From: Neocallimastix lanati (nom. inval.)
Taxonomy: Eukaryota > Neocallimastigomycota > Neocallimastigomycetes > Neocallimastigales > Neocallimastigaceae
Assembly: GCA_016946835.1 (NCBI GenBank)
Contig: JACVTC010000032.1
Coordinates: 341,001 to 405,000, forward strand
Length of the DNA: 64,000 bases
Direction: 5' to 3'
A model generated the notes under the pieces. That model saw nothing but the letters and a program-made list of their open reading frames with translations. It made no database searches and was not told the origin of the DNA. The position numbers and the translations under genes are program-made. This document shows positions 1 to 9,323 of the stretch, in pieces; position 1 is the first letter of the stretch, and each line of letters begins with the position of its first letter.

Positions 1-2
1 AG

Positions 3-314
3 AATGCTACTGATATTGCTCAAACTGAACTTGCTCCAACTCATCCAATTCGTTTAGGTCTTGCCCTTAACTTCTCTGTCTTCTACTACGAAATTTTAAG
101 TTCACCAGACAGAGCTTGCCATCTTGCTAAGCAAGCATTCGATGATGCTATTGCTGAACTTGATACTTTAAGTGAAGAATCATACAAGGACAGTACTTTA
201 ATTATGCAATTACTTCGTGATAACTTAACTCTTTGGACTTCTGATCTCCAAGAAGGTAAGGACGATGAAAAGGCTGAAGCTAAGCCAGCTGCTGAAAATG
301 AAGAAGCCAAGTAG
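3..314 (+). CDS. 14-3-3 protein, C-terminal part (5' end outside window)
   Basis: The frame opening at base 3 encodes the last 103 residues of a 14-3-3 protein and ends in TAG. 14-3-3 proteins are dimeric phosphoserine/phosphothreonine-binding adaptors in cytosol and nucleus that regulate signalling, cell cycle and metabolism. Seen directly: the helix 7-9 signature block, with [20 protein letters not shown] followed by the second PROSITE-type signature around [20 protein letters not shown]. An acidic, Ala/Glu/Lys-rich tail follows (about residues 80-103 of this fragment), as is usual for the divergent C-terminus. No intron falls in this part. Codon use is clearly different from the flanking DNA (many GCT, CTT and AAG codons), consistent with a highly expressed gene. 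The N-terminal helices, which hold the dimer interface and part of the phosphopeptide pocket, lie upstream of the window. Confidence 0.97.
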   Translation, partial: NATDIAQTELAPTHPIRLGLALNFSVFYYEILSSPDRACHLAKQAFDDAIAELDTLSEESYKDSTLIMQLLRDNLTLWTSDLQEGKDDEKAEAKPAAENEEAK

Positions 315-999
315 ATGAATCTATTTTTTATTTTAAAAATTAAATAAAGTATTGAAGAATTTTTTTAGATACCTCAATTTTAATTAAAAATAAATAACAA
401 TTTAAAAAAAGGAAAAAAAAAAAAGATAAATTGATTTTTTCTTTTGTAAATAATAATATTTCTTTATTTTTTGTTTAAAAAGTAAAATTATAATATTATG
501 AATGAAGAATGATAAATTATAAATAATAATATTTATAATACTAAAGAAAATAAAACAAGCTTCATATAAAATAATGGAAGAAAGAAAAAAATCAAAACAA
601 AAAAATTTTAAAATAATCAAAACAAAAAATACAATACAATAAAAACAATAAAAATAAAAATAAAATAAACAAAATATATATAAAAAAAAAAACTATATTT
701 AAAAAAAAAAGGTTTTCTAATTTTAAACATAAAATTTAAAAAGTAATTAATGTTTTTATAAATATTAAAAGTATTATATTTATAAATAATAAAATTTGTA
801 TTTATAATATGAAATTTTTTTATTATATTTTTCATTCCAAAAATTTAAATAAAATAAAAAAAATTAAAAAAGAAGAGTTGATAAGTACTATGTTCAATGA
901 GTTTCGACTATTTTATATTAATAATATTATAGTATTGGTTATAATGAAGTAGGAAAAAATGTTTTGTTCATGCTTATTTTAATAAATATATACTGTTCT
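315..999. other. AT-rich intergenic DNA
   Basis: 3' flank of the 14-3-3 gene, made of A/T homopolymers and short TA-rich words. The open frames here translate to Ile/Phe/Lys/Asn/Tyr runs and have no family features. No gene seen. Confidence 0.7.
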
Positions 1000-1138
1000 T
1001 TCTAAAAGGAGATAATAGTATTGAGTACTTAAACAATAGAACTGATATTGTTAAAAATAGTAGTTTTGGTGATAGAGAAAATAGAAATATTAATATTAGT
1101 GATAGAGAAAATAAAAGTTTATTATAAAAAAAAAAAAG
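1000..1138 (+). mobile_element. Short LINE 3'-tail fragment ending in poly(A)
   Basis: A short stretch reading NRTDIV..DRENRNINI..DRENKS and ending in a 12-base poly(A) run. The same Asp/Arg/Glu/Asn-rich text recurs at 5975-6090 in another fragment of the cluster, so I read it as the truncated end of a related element. No full domain is present, so the assignment rests on that internal similarity and on the terminal poly(A). Confidence 0.45.
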
Positions 1139-1422
1139 GACTGTTCTGTATTTTGTGAGGATTGCGGAGTTTCTAACATGCGTAATTTATACGTAATACT
1201 ATTAATTTGTCGCAGGCTAGTAGGGTCAATGCCTCTGAAGGAGAAGACCATAATTTCTTTCAGATAGTCAATCCATAAAGAGATGAGGTTCGTTGCCTAT
1301 GAATTTTTTTCTGAATTTATTTATTCACTTATTTTAGATTATTACTTTTTATTTCAATTTACTATTTCATTTATTATTATGTTCATATTGCAAGATGATC
1401 TAGTACCTTTGGCATAAGTAAA

Positions 1423-4400
1423 TTGATTACTTCATTTTATGGTATTTCTGATCATAAACCTATTATACTTTCTTGCAACAAAGTTCTCTCCGATGGCTTT
1501 ATAAGGCCTGCTAAAGTTTCTAAATGGTCTACACATATTTGTAAAACAAAAAATTTATCAATACAGCAAATAATATCGGGAAGGATATTAAGGCTTTCAT
1601 TCCAACAAATTTAAAGGGCTCTACTTTTCACTGTCCTTATTACATTAAAAAACTGTCTCATGAAAAACATATTGCATTTCGAAATATTAAGCCTTACTTT
1701 AACTGTGAAAATGTTGATAATTACCTTGAACAGTTTAATAAATATGAAAAACTTTGCAAATTAATCAAGAAAACAAAGAGCAAATTTCGTTCTGCTAGAT
1801 TTAAAGCTAATATAGTAAAAATTGGTAATTATTTTTTGAATAAAGATTTCAAAAATGGATGGAGATGTTTAAAAAAAATGGCTAAACCATCGTATTCATC
1901 TACCTCCCCTACTTGCATAAAATCTAAATTTGGTCAAGATATTATCTCTCCTACTAAACAATTAGATAGATGGGCTGAATATTATAAAGATCTAGCTTCT
2001 GATCCCTCAGGTCACAGTCTTAATCGTAACTTCTGGATTCATGCTTTAAGGAATATTAGTCTTAGATCCTCTACTTGGAATATCAACGATCCTATTACGA
2101 TTGACGATATTTAAAAAACTATTTCATCTATGAAAAACAACAAAGCACCCGGCCTCGATGGTATCCCGATTGAATTCTACAAAGCTCTGTTTTGCAATGA
2201 AGAATTACTAGAAACACATCCTACTGCTAGAAAGTGTCTTAAATTGATTTTTAATAAAATATGGAATGGGTCTTTTCCTAAAAAATGGAACTCAGCTTCT
2301 ATTGTATCAATCCCTAAGAAAGGTGACCTATCAGATTGTAGTAATTATCGAGGTATTTCTCTCATTAATGTTGGACTGAAAATCATTTCAAAAATTATAA
2401 CAGATAGAATATCTACTTACGCACTCTCACACAATTTCATTAGACCTAAACAATTTGGTTTTCGCAACCGTGAAGAATGCATTAGTTTATTCATTTCAGT
2501 TAGAGAAATTTGCCAAAGAAGAAAATTTCAAGGAAAATTCACATATTTAGCCTTTTTAGATCTTAAAAAAGCTTATGATTCAGTTCCTATTTTTAACATT
2601 CTTACTAAATTATATCGTTATGGAGTACGTGGTAAATGTTTTGATTTTCTATGTAATTTATATACTTCATCTAAAGCTCGTGCTCGATTTGCTTCAATGT
2701 TATCAAATGAATGTCCTATTAAAAGAGGTGTTCGTCAAGGTTGTCCATTATCTCCGATCTTATTCAATTTATTCATTAATGATATATTAAATGACTGTAA
2801 AAAGTATAGTGTTAATATTGGAAGAAAAAAGTGTTGTGGTGGACTTTTTGCTGATGATGTTGTTCTCATTGCTCCAAGTGCAAAAAATTTAGAAAAATTA
2901 CTAAAAAAGGTGCATAGATGGGCTAATTTAAATGAAATGATTTTTGGTATTGAAAAATGTGTAACTATGGTTATAAAACCAATGAACTTCTAATCTCCTC
3001 CAAACTATAGTGACCCAACCTTCTATTTAGGAATGAATGCTATTCCTAAAGTTTCTAGTTATATTTATCTTGGTATTCCTTTTTCTGATGATCTCTTACT
3101 AGAACACATTATATCTCACATGCATTTTAAAGTTAGAAAATCCCTTCTTTCATTTACACATTTCTTCTCAAATAAACTTATCCCTATTGCATACAAGAAA
3201 AAAGTTCTTCAATCCTTTGTTATTAGTAAAGTAATTTATTATTCTCCTTTACTTGGTTCAAACAAATCTAGAACGGCCAGAATTCAAACATTAATTAATA
3301 CTGGTCTATTTTGGTGTATCGGCTCCTTCTCTAAAAATGGTAAAACAAGTTCAGAAGACAATGACTATATTAGACATAATTCTACTATGAGTACTTATGC
3401 TTTATCTCGAGATCTAACCATTCCTCCTATTGCTGGTGTCTGCGCAGCCTTACAGATTAAATCTTTTGCAAAATGGAGTAAATCAAGCTGTATTATAAAG
3501 GATCTTATTAAATCTATTCCCAAAATGCATCATTATTCCTGGACTAAAGAATCAAGAGCACTGTATAAAAAAATCAAAAAATATAAATGTGAAAAATATG
3601 ACGATATTTTAGAACGTTACTGGAAATCAGTTTCCAAATTTCAAGGTATTAAAGGTCAAAATTACGATTGTAATAAGTTCTCAAACAATAAAGCTATAAT
3701 TATGCTTAGCTTAAAATATCCCCAATTCAACTTAGGGTTTTCGTGGATTATGCGTTTACGCTGTGGTTATAAATACAATACTACTATTGCTATTAGAATG
3801 GGTAGAGTTTCAGAAGATTGTCCCAAGTCTTGCCCCTGTTGTGGCGAAGATAAACAATCTTTTGAACATTGGATTTTTAAATGCGATGCTCTTGCATCTT
3901 TTAGATGGAATTCTTTAAATTTCATTGATGATCTCTATGTTTTATTCCTTAGGAAGATTAGAGCGTTTAATCCTCTTTATTCCTATGATTCTATTTCTAA
4001 TTTTGAAGATTATATCAATCATTATATATATTTGTTCCTTCTTGGTGGGACTTTAGTTTTAAATGAGCCACATTTCGATAGTGGGGAACAGAGACAATTA
4101 AATGAACTACTTTTCAAAGGTTCATCTGAGTCACCTGTTCCAAAAATTGTGGGCTTGGCGGAATTCTTAACAAGTGCAATACCTATCATAAGTAGTTCGT
4201 TTGAGCTATTATTTGATAGGTATTGCAAAATACCAAACTTATCCAAGAGCGTCGACGTCGTACTGATAAGGCATAATGATAATACAGGATCGTCATCTAT
4301 TTCTACAAAGGATGAATCTTGCCCTAGTAATTCAATAAATGATGAATCCGGTGAGAGTTTAGTGGACACCACACTATCTATTTTAAAGATGTTACTTCTA

Positions 4401-4448
4401 GGTTTTATTTCTTTTTTATTTGTTAGGAAGGGAAAAATTCCCGCATAG
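1423..4448 (+). pseudogene. LINE ORF2: endonuclease remnant, reverse transcriptase, zinc cluster
   Basis: Broken ORF2 polyprotein. At 1438-1470 the text ISDHKPI is the C-terminal catalytic motif of the AP-like endonuclease; the rest of that domain is absent. A frameshift between about 1545 and 1565 moves the reading frame, after which one frame continues from about 1563 to 4448, broken only by TAA at 2112-2114 and TAA at 2991-2993. The RT shows KNNKAPGLDGIPIEFY (finger), AFLDLKKAYDSVP (palm A), GVRQGCPLSPILFNLFINDI (B) and FADDVVLIAPS (C, with Phe replacing Tyr of YADD). Near the end a C-x2-C-x8-H-x4-C cluster (CPCCGEDKQSFEHWIFKC) is the usual LINE C-terminal zinc motif. The last 30 residues are hydrophobic (MLLLGFISFLF), which is unusual. 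The frameshift and stops make this copy non-autonomous. Confidence 0.88.
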
Positions 4449-4575
4449 TACAACTTGCCGAAATACATAGTATTTTCGAGCTTTTTTATTTTTTTATTTT
4501 TTAATTTTTTTATTTTTAATTTCAAATGTACTTTTCACCTACATGTATTTTTTAAAATAAAATTAATAAAGTTTT

Positions 4576-4593
4576 GGAAGTGTATTCTCTTCC
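4576..4593 (+). promoter_or_regulatory. LINE 3'-terminal stem-loop
   Basis: GGAAG (4576-4580) pairs with CTTCC (4589-4593) around an 8-base loop, seven bases before the poly(A) of the full LINE copy. The same stem occurs at 5161-5178 and 5689-5706 with loop changes but intact pairing. In stringent LINEs a 3'-terminal hairpin is the template mark recognised by the element's own reverse transcriptase; that role here is inference. Confidence 0.6.
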
Positions 4594-4598
4594 CTGTC

Positions 4599-4624
<26 letters not shown>

Positions 4625-4629
<5 letters not shown>

Positions 4630-5185
4630 TTCATATTGGACAGTTAATATTTATTTATTTTATTAATTCTGTGTTTTTTTTTATTTTTTTACTAAAATTA
4701 AAAGTATTCATGTATTTTATATAAGAATAAATAAATAAAGATTAAAGTTCGCAATAATTGCGGCTATAAAAAAAAAAAAAAAAAAAAAATTAATTTGTCT
4801 ATCTTTTATATTGATTATGAATTGGTATTCCGTTGAATCTACCGTTGCCAGATGTGGATATAGATTCAATGCTCGTGTTGCCGAAGATGTCAATATGATT
4901 GAAAACAATTATTTGCCGATAAAGTAAGGAATCTTTCCTTACTTCCTTCTTATACTAATATTCAAGAATATGAAAATTTCTTACACAGGTATATTTATAT
5001 ATTCCTTCTTGGAAAATTCCCGCATAGTACAACTTGCCGAAATACATTTTATTTTTGAGTTTTTTTTTTTTTTATTTTTATTAAATTTTATTTTTTATTT
5101 TTAGTTTATAATGTACTTTTCACCTACATATATTTTTTATAATAAGATTAATAAATTTATGGAAGTTCATTCTCTTCCCTGTCTA

Positions 5186-5186
<1 letters not shown>
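4625..5186 (+). mobile_element. Truncated LINE fragment B with internal deletion
   Basis: Starts immediately after the poly(A) of the preceding copy with inter-ORF spacer text (compare 1376-1400 and 4625-4645). It jumps to a decayed ORF2 C-terminus (about 4801-4990, ending ..RYIYIFLLGK) and then directly to the stop-proximal text around 5009-5045 that matches 4434-4468. Most of RT and about 400 bases near the ORF end are missing. It ends with the GGAAG/CTTCC stem-loop at 5161-5178, followed by A's running into a TA repeat. Confidence 0.75.
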
Positions 5187-5214
<28 letters not shown>

Positions 5215-5220
<6 letters not shown>

Positions 5221-5733
5221 CTTTATGTTGGAATTTCAGCTTTAGATGAGCTACAATTCGATACTGGGAAACGGGGACATTTAAGTGAACAACTCTTAAA
5301 CAGTTCACAGAGGTCTATTGTTCCGTGTATTGTGGGGCTTGCGGAATATCTTGCTAATACAAACCGATCATCAGAAGCTCTCATGAGTTACTTTTTGAGA
5401 GGTTTAGCAAAAACACTATCATTACCAAGAGTGCTGACGTAGTACCAATATGACAAAGGAATAGTGCAGTTTGAAGTCCTGTTAATTCTCATCAATACAC
5501 AACTTATTTTTATTCTTTATTATATTAAATTTTCTTTGATTAATTAAAATTTGTTTTTTTCATTTTTATTATTTCTTATTTTAATTAATCTTTTGCATAC
5601 ATTTTATTTTTATCTTTAAATTATATAATGTTTTTTTTTTTTTTAAAAAAAAAAATGTAATACAAATAAAATATTTTAATCTATTTATGGAAGTGTATTC
5701 TCTTCCTTGTCTTTAAAAAAAAAAAAAAAAAAT
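5215..5733 (+). mobile_element. Truncated LINE fragment C (ORF2 C-terminus and 3' UTR)
   Basis: Bases 5225-5460 are a mutated copy of the ORF2 C-terminal text at about 4045-4275 (..FDSGEQRQLNE.., ..VGLAEFL.., ..SKSVDVV..). AT-rich 3' UTR follows, then the terminal stem-loop at 5689-5706 and a poly(A) of about 19. Stops break the frame. A typical 5'-truncated insertion. Confidence 0.78.
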
Positions 5734-6275
5734 GATTGAAAAAAATTGTCCAGAACGATGTCCTCGTTGCTATAGAAAAAATAGTAATCTTAGAATGGAA
5801 CATTGGTTTTCTAAATGCTATCTTTTCCATGAAATTTCGAATATAATATTTTAAGAATATTGAAGTTCTTTTTGAAAAATTTTTTACAATTTCCAAATAT
5901 TGTCCAGTATCAAATAGTAATGTAAACACTGTTAACACAGATATGAATAATATAGAATCAAGTTTAGATTCTGATAGTAATAACGAAGTTTATTATATTA
6001 ATAAGAGCAATAGAAATAATATTGTTAATAATAATAGAATTAGTGATAGTGAAAATAGAAATATTAATATATATGACCGTGAAAATAACAGCATCGTTAC
6101 TAATAATAGGTCAATTGGTGAAAATCATGTAGATTTAAGTAATTTTCTGAATAATGAGTGTGTAAATATATATGTGACGTGGTACCGATTATTTAACTTC
6201 TTTTTTAGTGGAAGAGATGCAAACATTATTGATTTAAATTATAAAAAGGAATGGGATGTTTTATTTAAGAACTAA
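5734..6275 (+). mobile_element. Truncated LINE fragment D with divergent Asn-rich tail ORF
   Basis: Begins at the Cys/His cluster of ORF2 (about 5745-5820, reading NCPERCPRCYRK..MEHWFSKC), then diverges. From 5943 an intact frame of 110 codons continues to 6275 with Asn/Ser/Arg-rich text (SDSENRNINIYDRENNS) that resembles 1020-1125. I take it as the variable C-terminal region of a related LINE, not a host gene; no domain is recognisable and the end at 6275 is simply the stop codon. Confidence 0.55.
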
Positions 6276-6289
6276 AATCATTTCTGATG

Positions 6290-6750
6290 ATTATTCAAAA
6301 ACACCATTTTTGGTGTGATCTGCGGCTCTCTTTATAGAAATTACATCTCGGGCTAGTACTCAACAAGGGTTACTATTCCGAAAGTATAAGCGCAAACTAA
6401 CCAGGAGTGTCAATGCTGAAAATGTAGTAAGACAGGCAAGGAGGGCTAATGCCTCTAAAGGAGAAGACCATAATTTCTTTCAGATAGTCAATTCAAACCC
6501 TAATCCAGAATAAGAATCCCTGAAATCTTATAATTTGGAGGTAAGGTTCGCTTCATGTGATCTTTTTTCTTAATTTATTTATACATTTTATTTTGAATAT
6601 TACTTTTTTTTTCCACATTACTATTTTAAATATTATTATTTTCCAATTGGATAAATAATATATTTTTTTTATTAATTAATTCCCTGTTTTTTTTTTTTTT
6701 TTTTTTTTTTTAAGAAATATTCATGTTATTAGTAAATGAATAAATAAATA
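6290..6750 (+). mobile_element. LINE fragment: end of ORF1 and inter-ORF spacer
   Basis: One frame from about 6355 to 6510 reads a basic tail ..KYKRKLTRSVNAENVVRQ.. followed by ..NASKGEDHNFFQIVN.., ending in TAA. The last part matches the remnant at 1205-1275. It is followed by an AT-rich spacer with poly(T) and a stretch similar to 4668-4745. This is the best view of the ORF1 C-terminus in the window. ORF1 proteins of LINEs are RNA-binding chaperones; the fragment is too short to show a domain. Confidence 0.55.
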
Positions 6751-7990
6751 AGGTGTTCCTCATAAGAGGTTTTTACCGAATAAGGTGGTTAGGGTTACAG
6801 GTAAGGATGTCCCCCTAATATATATTATTAGAATAGATACTGAACTAATTGAGATGGTAGATACCTGATTTCATGTGTCCATGAAGATATATTCTACTAA
6901 ATTGCAATCTTTCTGACAATTATTTAATTGCCAGGGAGTTAATTATGAAATTCCATGGGTTAGGTTATAATGGTCTCGCTCCAAAGGGAAATTACGAACT
7001 GGAGAAGCACTCAGAGAAAAGTAGTACTAATAAAATTCTCAGCAATAATATGTATGTCAGAGCGCCAATGCTGAAACGCTCAGTGAAGTTATCCAGTAAG
7101 GACAATTCTACATTTATAAAAAGGAAGTGTATGACTACTTCAATATTACCAACGGACTTTTTTTTTAAAGAACTTTTCAACTCTAAAAGTAGCACTTCTC
7201 ACAATGATCCTAATCAATAAATTATTTATTCCAAATGTGCGAAATGTCTATTTTTTTTATTATTTAATAAAATTTGGAATAGTGAATTTCCTTGAGAAAT
7301 AGAATTCTGCTTCTGTTACATTAATTCCTAAGAAAGGGGATGATAATTGCCATATGGTATTCACTCATCAATATAGGATTAATTATTAAATTTTGAGAAA
7401 CTAAAAGAAATTCGGAATATGTTTTTTCTCATGGAGTTATTTAAACCAAAACAGTTTGGATTTATAAATAAAGAAGAATGTATTGGGTATTAGTTTATTT
7501 ATCCTCATTTGTGAAATTTTCCAACAAAGCAAAATTTAATAATCAGTTTACCTTTCTCGCTTTTCTTAACATCAAAAAAGCTTATGAGTCAGTTCCAAAT
7601 TATATTGTACTTATAAAACTTTATAATATTGGAATTCGTTGAAAAGGCCTTCAATTCATTATTAATCTAAACCTTAGAAAGCTTATACAAACTTTAAAAG
7701 TTAACTTTCAAAAGAATTTCCTATATATAGTGGTGTTCACCAATGATGAACCTTATCATTTATTTTATTTAATATATTTATCAGTCATATTTGATTAATG
7801 TTAGAGATTTGATGTGAAAATAGAAAGGAAAAAAAAAAAAATACTCTGGTGACCTTATTTATTGATGATATTGTTTCATTGGCCCCTATAAAATCCTTTC
7901 TTAAAAATTTTTTAAACATAACTCATGATGAAATGACTTCAGAATCAGTAAATGCATATAACATATTTTTCTAATATTAATGTAAAAAAT
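6751..7990 (+). mobile_element. Decayed LINE fragment E (reverse transcriptase region)
   Basis: Bases about 7130-7910 align, motif by motif, with the RT of the main copy: ..LFNKIWNSEFP.., ..IPKKGDD.., ..KQFGFINKEECIG.., ..KAYESVPN.., and FIDDIVSLAP (catalytic FADD changed to FIDD). Multiple stops and frameshifts are present. The 91-codon open frame at 6945-7220 spans the junction into this RT text and is not a host gene. Upstream (6751-6945) is sequence of unknown origin with one open stretch, ending in poly(T)-rich DNA at about 8014-8055. Confidence 0.72.
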
Positions 7991-8010
7991 TTAATATATT
8001 TTATTTTCAT

Positions 8011-8059
<49 letters not shown>

Positions 8060-8225
8060 ACTATTAATAAATAAAGTTTATTCCTAATCTAATAATAATA
8101 AAAAAAATATATTATAGATGTTTGTTTAAATAATATATACAAACAAGATATATATATATATATATATTATACTATTAAATATTTGATATCTAGGTTTCAT
8201 TGATTATTTCTTAGAAAAACTAAAA

Positions 8226-8260
<35 letters not shown>

Positions 8261-8399
8261 CCATACATAAAATATTTAAATATTTTATTTTCATCTATAA
8301 TTTTAAATAACCAACTAATATTTCATAGATTATATATAATATTAATAAATCATTTTTTGATTAAATTTTGAGAAACTGCTAAATAAATAACAAAATTAC

Positions 8400-8472
<73 letters not shown>

Positions 8473-8502
8473 AATTAATTAATTAAATAATTAAATAATT
8501 AA
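7991..8502. repeat. Low-complexity block: poly(T), poly(A), (TAAA)n
   Basis: Poly(T) of about 40 at 8014-8055, poly(A) of about 30 at 8229-8256, then an AAAT tetranucleotide array at 8398-8468. No coding signal. Confidence 0.85.
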
Positions 8503-8650
8503 TTATATGTTTCTTCTTCGGTGGAACTTTAGCTTTAGCTATAATTCAATTCTATTAAAGAGTTCTGGATCTAATGTTCCATATATATATATATATTTTT
8601 GTTTAACATCTAATAATACAAATTTAGCAAAAAACACTAATAACAAACAT
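8503..8650 (+). mobile_element. Short LINE remnant F
   Basis: The stretch YMFLLRWNFSFSYNSILLKS at 8503-8560 matches the ORF2 C-terminal text ..YLFLLGGTLVLNEPHFDS.. of the main copy, followed by ..SSGSNVPYI matching ..SSESPVPKIV. A later word around 8620-8640 resembles 5400-5425. The rest has decayed. Confidence 0.55.
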
Positions 8651-9323
8651 TTATATTCTATATATATTAAATATAAAAATACATATTATCAACAATGAAT
8701 ATTTTTTTAATTTATTTAGAGTAGTCAAAATATTTTACCCATTCATGTTAAATAATTCTTTTTTTACATTTATATTTATAATTAGTATAATTACAATATG
8801 AAATTATTAATTCAATATAAATTAATAACATTTCATATTTTATTTTTAATTTTTTATTTTATTTTATTTTATTTATTTATTTATTTTTTTTTTTTAACAT
8901 TCATTATTATATATATAAAATAATGTAAGTAAATTATACTGATTGCTGAAATTTGAATTTTTTTTTTTTTTTTTTATATGTTGTAATATTTGAAATTATT
9001 AATATTATTATATATATATATTTAAATGCATTTTGCAAATTGAATTTTTATTTTATTTTATTTTATTTTATTCATTATATTTTGTTTTATTTTATTTTTA
9101 TTTTTATTTTTTTTATTTTTTCATTTATTTTTTTAACACTTTAATTTTTATTTTTTTATTATTATTATTTTTTATTATTTTGTGATCATATATTATTATA
9201 CTGATAATGTGCTTATGGATATATATATATTAAACCATAATATATATGTATTATAGTACTAGTTTAATAAAATTACAATTATTACTAATAATACTGTATA
9301 AATTTAAGCTAAATTAATGTTAT
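8651..9323. other. AT-rich intergenic DNA
   Basis: TTTTA and TA-rich runs (for example 8850-8895 and 9050-9140). Open frames here are Phe/Ile/Tyr runs. Forms the 3' flank of the minus-strand proteasome gene. No gene seen. Confidence 0.7.

Larger units (their letters stand above)
1139..4624 (+). mobile_element. Non-LTR retrotransposon (LINE), 5'-truncated and decayed
   Basis: The most complete LINE copy in the window. In order: a remnant of the upstream ORF (about 1205-1275, reading ..NASEGEDHNFFQIVN..), an AT-rich spacer (about 1276-1400), ORF2 beginning inside the endonuclease domain, reverse transcriptase, a C-terminal Cys/His cluster, a short 3' UTR and poly(A) from 4600 to 4624. The ORF1 remnant and spacer recur at 6395-6600, which shows the ORF1-spacer-ORF2 order of the family. 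Most of the endonuclease domain is missing between the spacer and the SDHKPI motif, so the copy is internally deleted. I could not identify a target-site duplication. Confidence 0.85.

Noticed and set aside
2112-2993. Reassigned genetic code (TAA read as Gln), suggested by two TAA codons inside the LINE RT
   Set aside because: Host genes end cleanly at TAA or TAG just where their families end (14-3-3 at TAG, PSMA3 and BUD6 at TAA), and other LINE copies have frameshifts too, so the stops are decay.
4022-4525. 167-codon minus-strand open frame
   Set aside because: Antisense of the LINE ORF2 C-terminus, which has clear RT/zinc-cluster continuity on the plus strand.
6945-7220. Small host gene of 91 codons beginning MKFHGLGYNGLAPKG
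   Set aside because: Its C-terminal third aligns with the start of the decayed LINE RT, so it is an element fragment.
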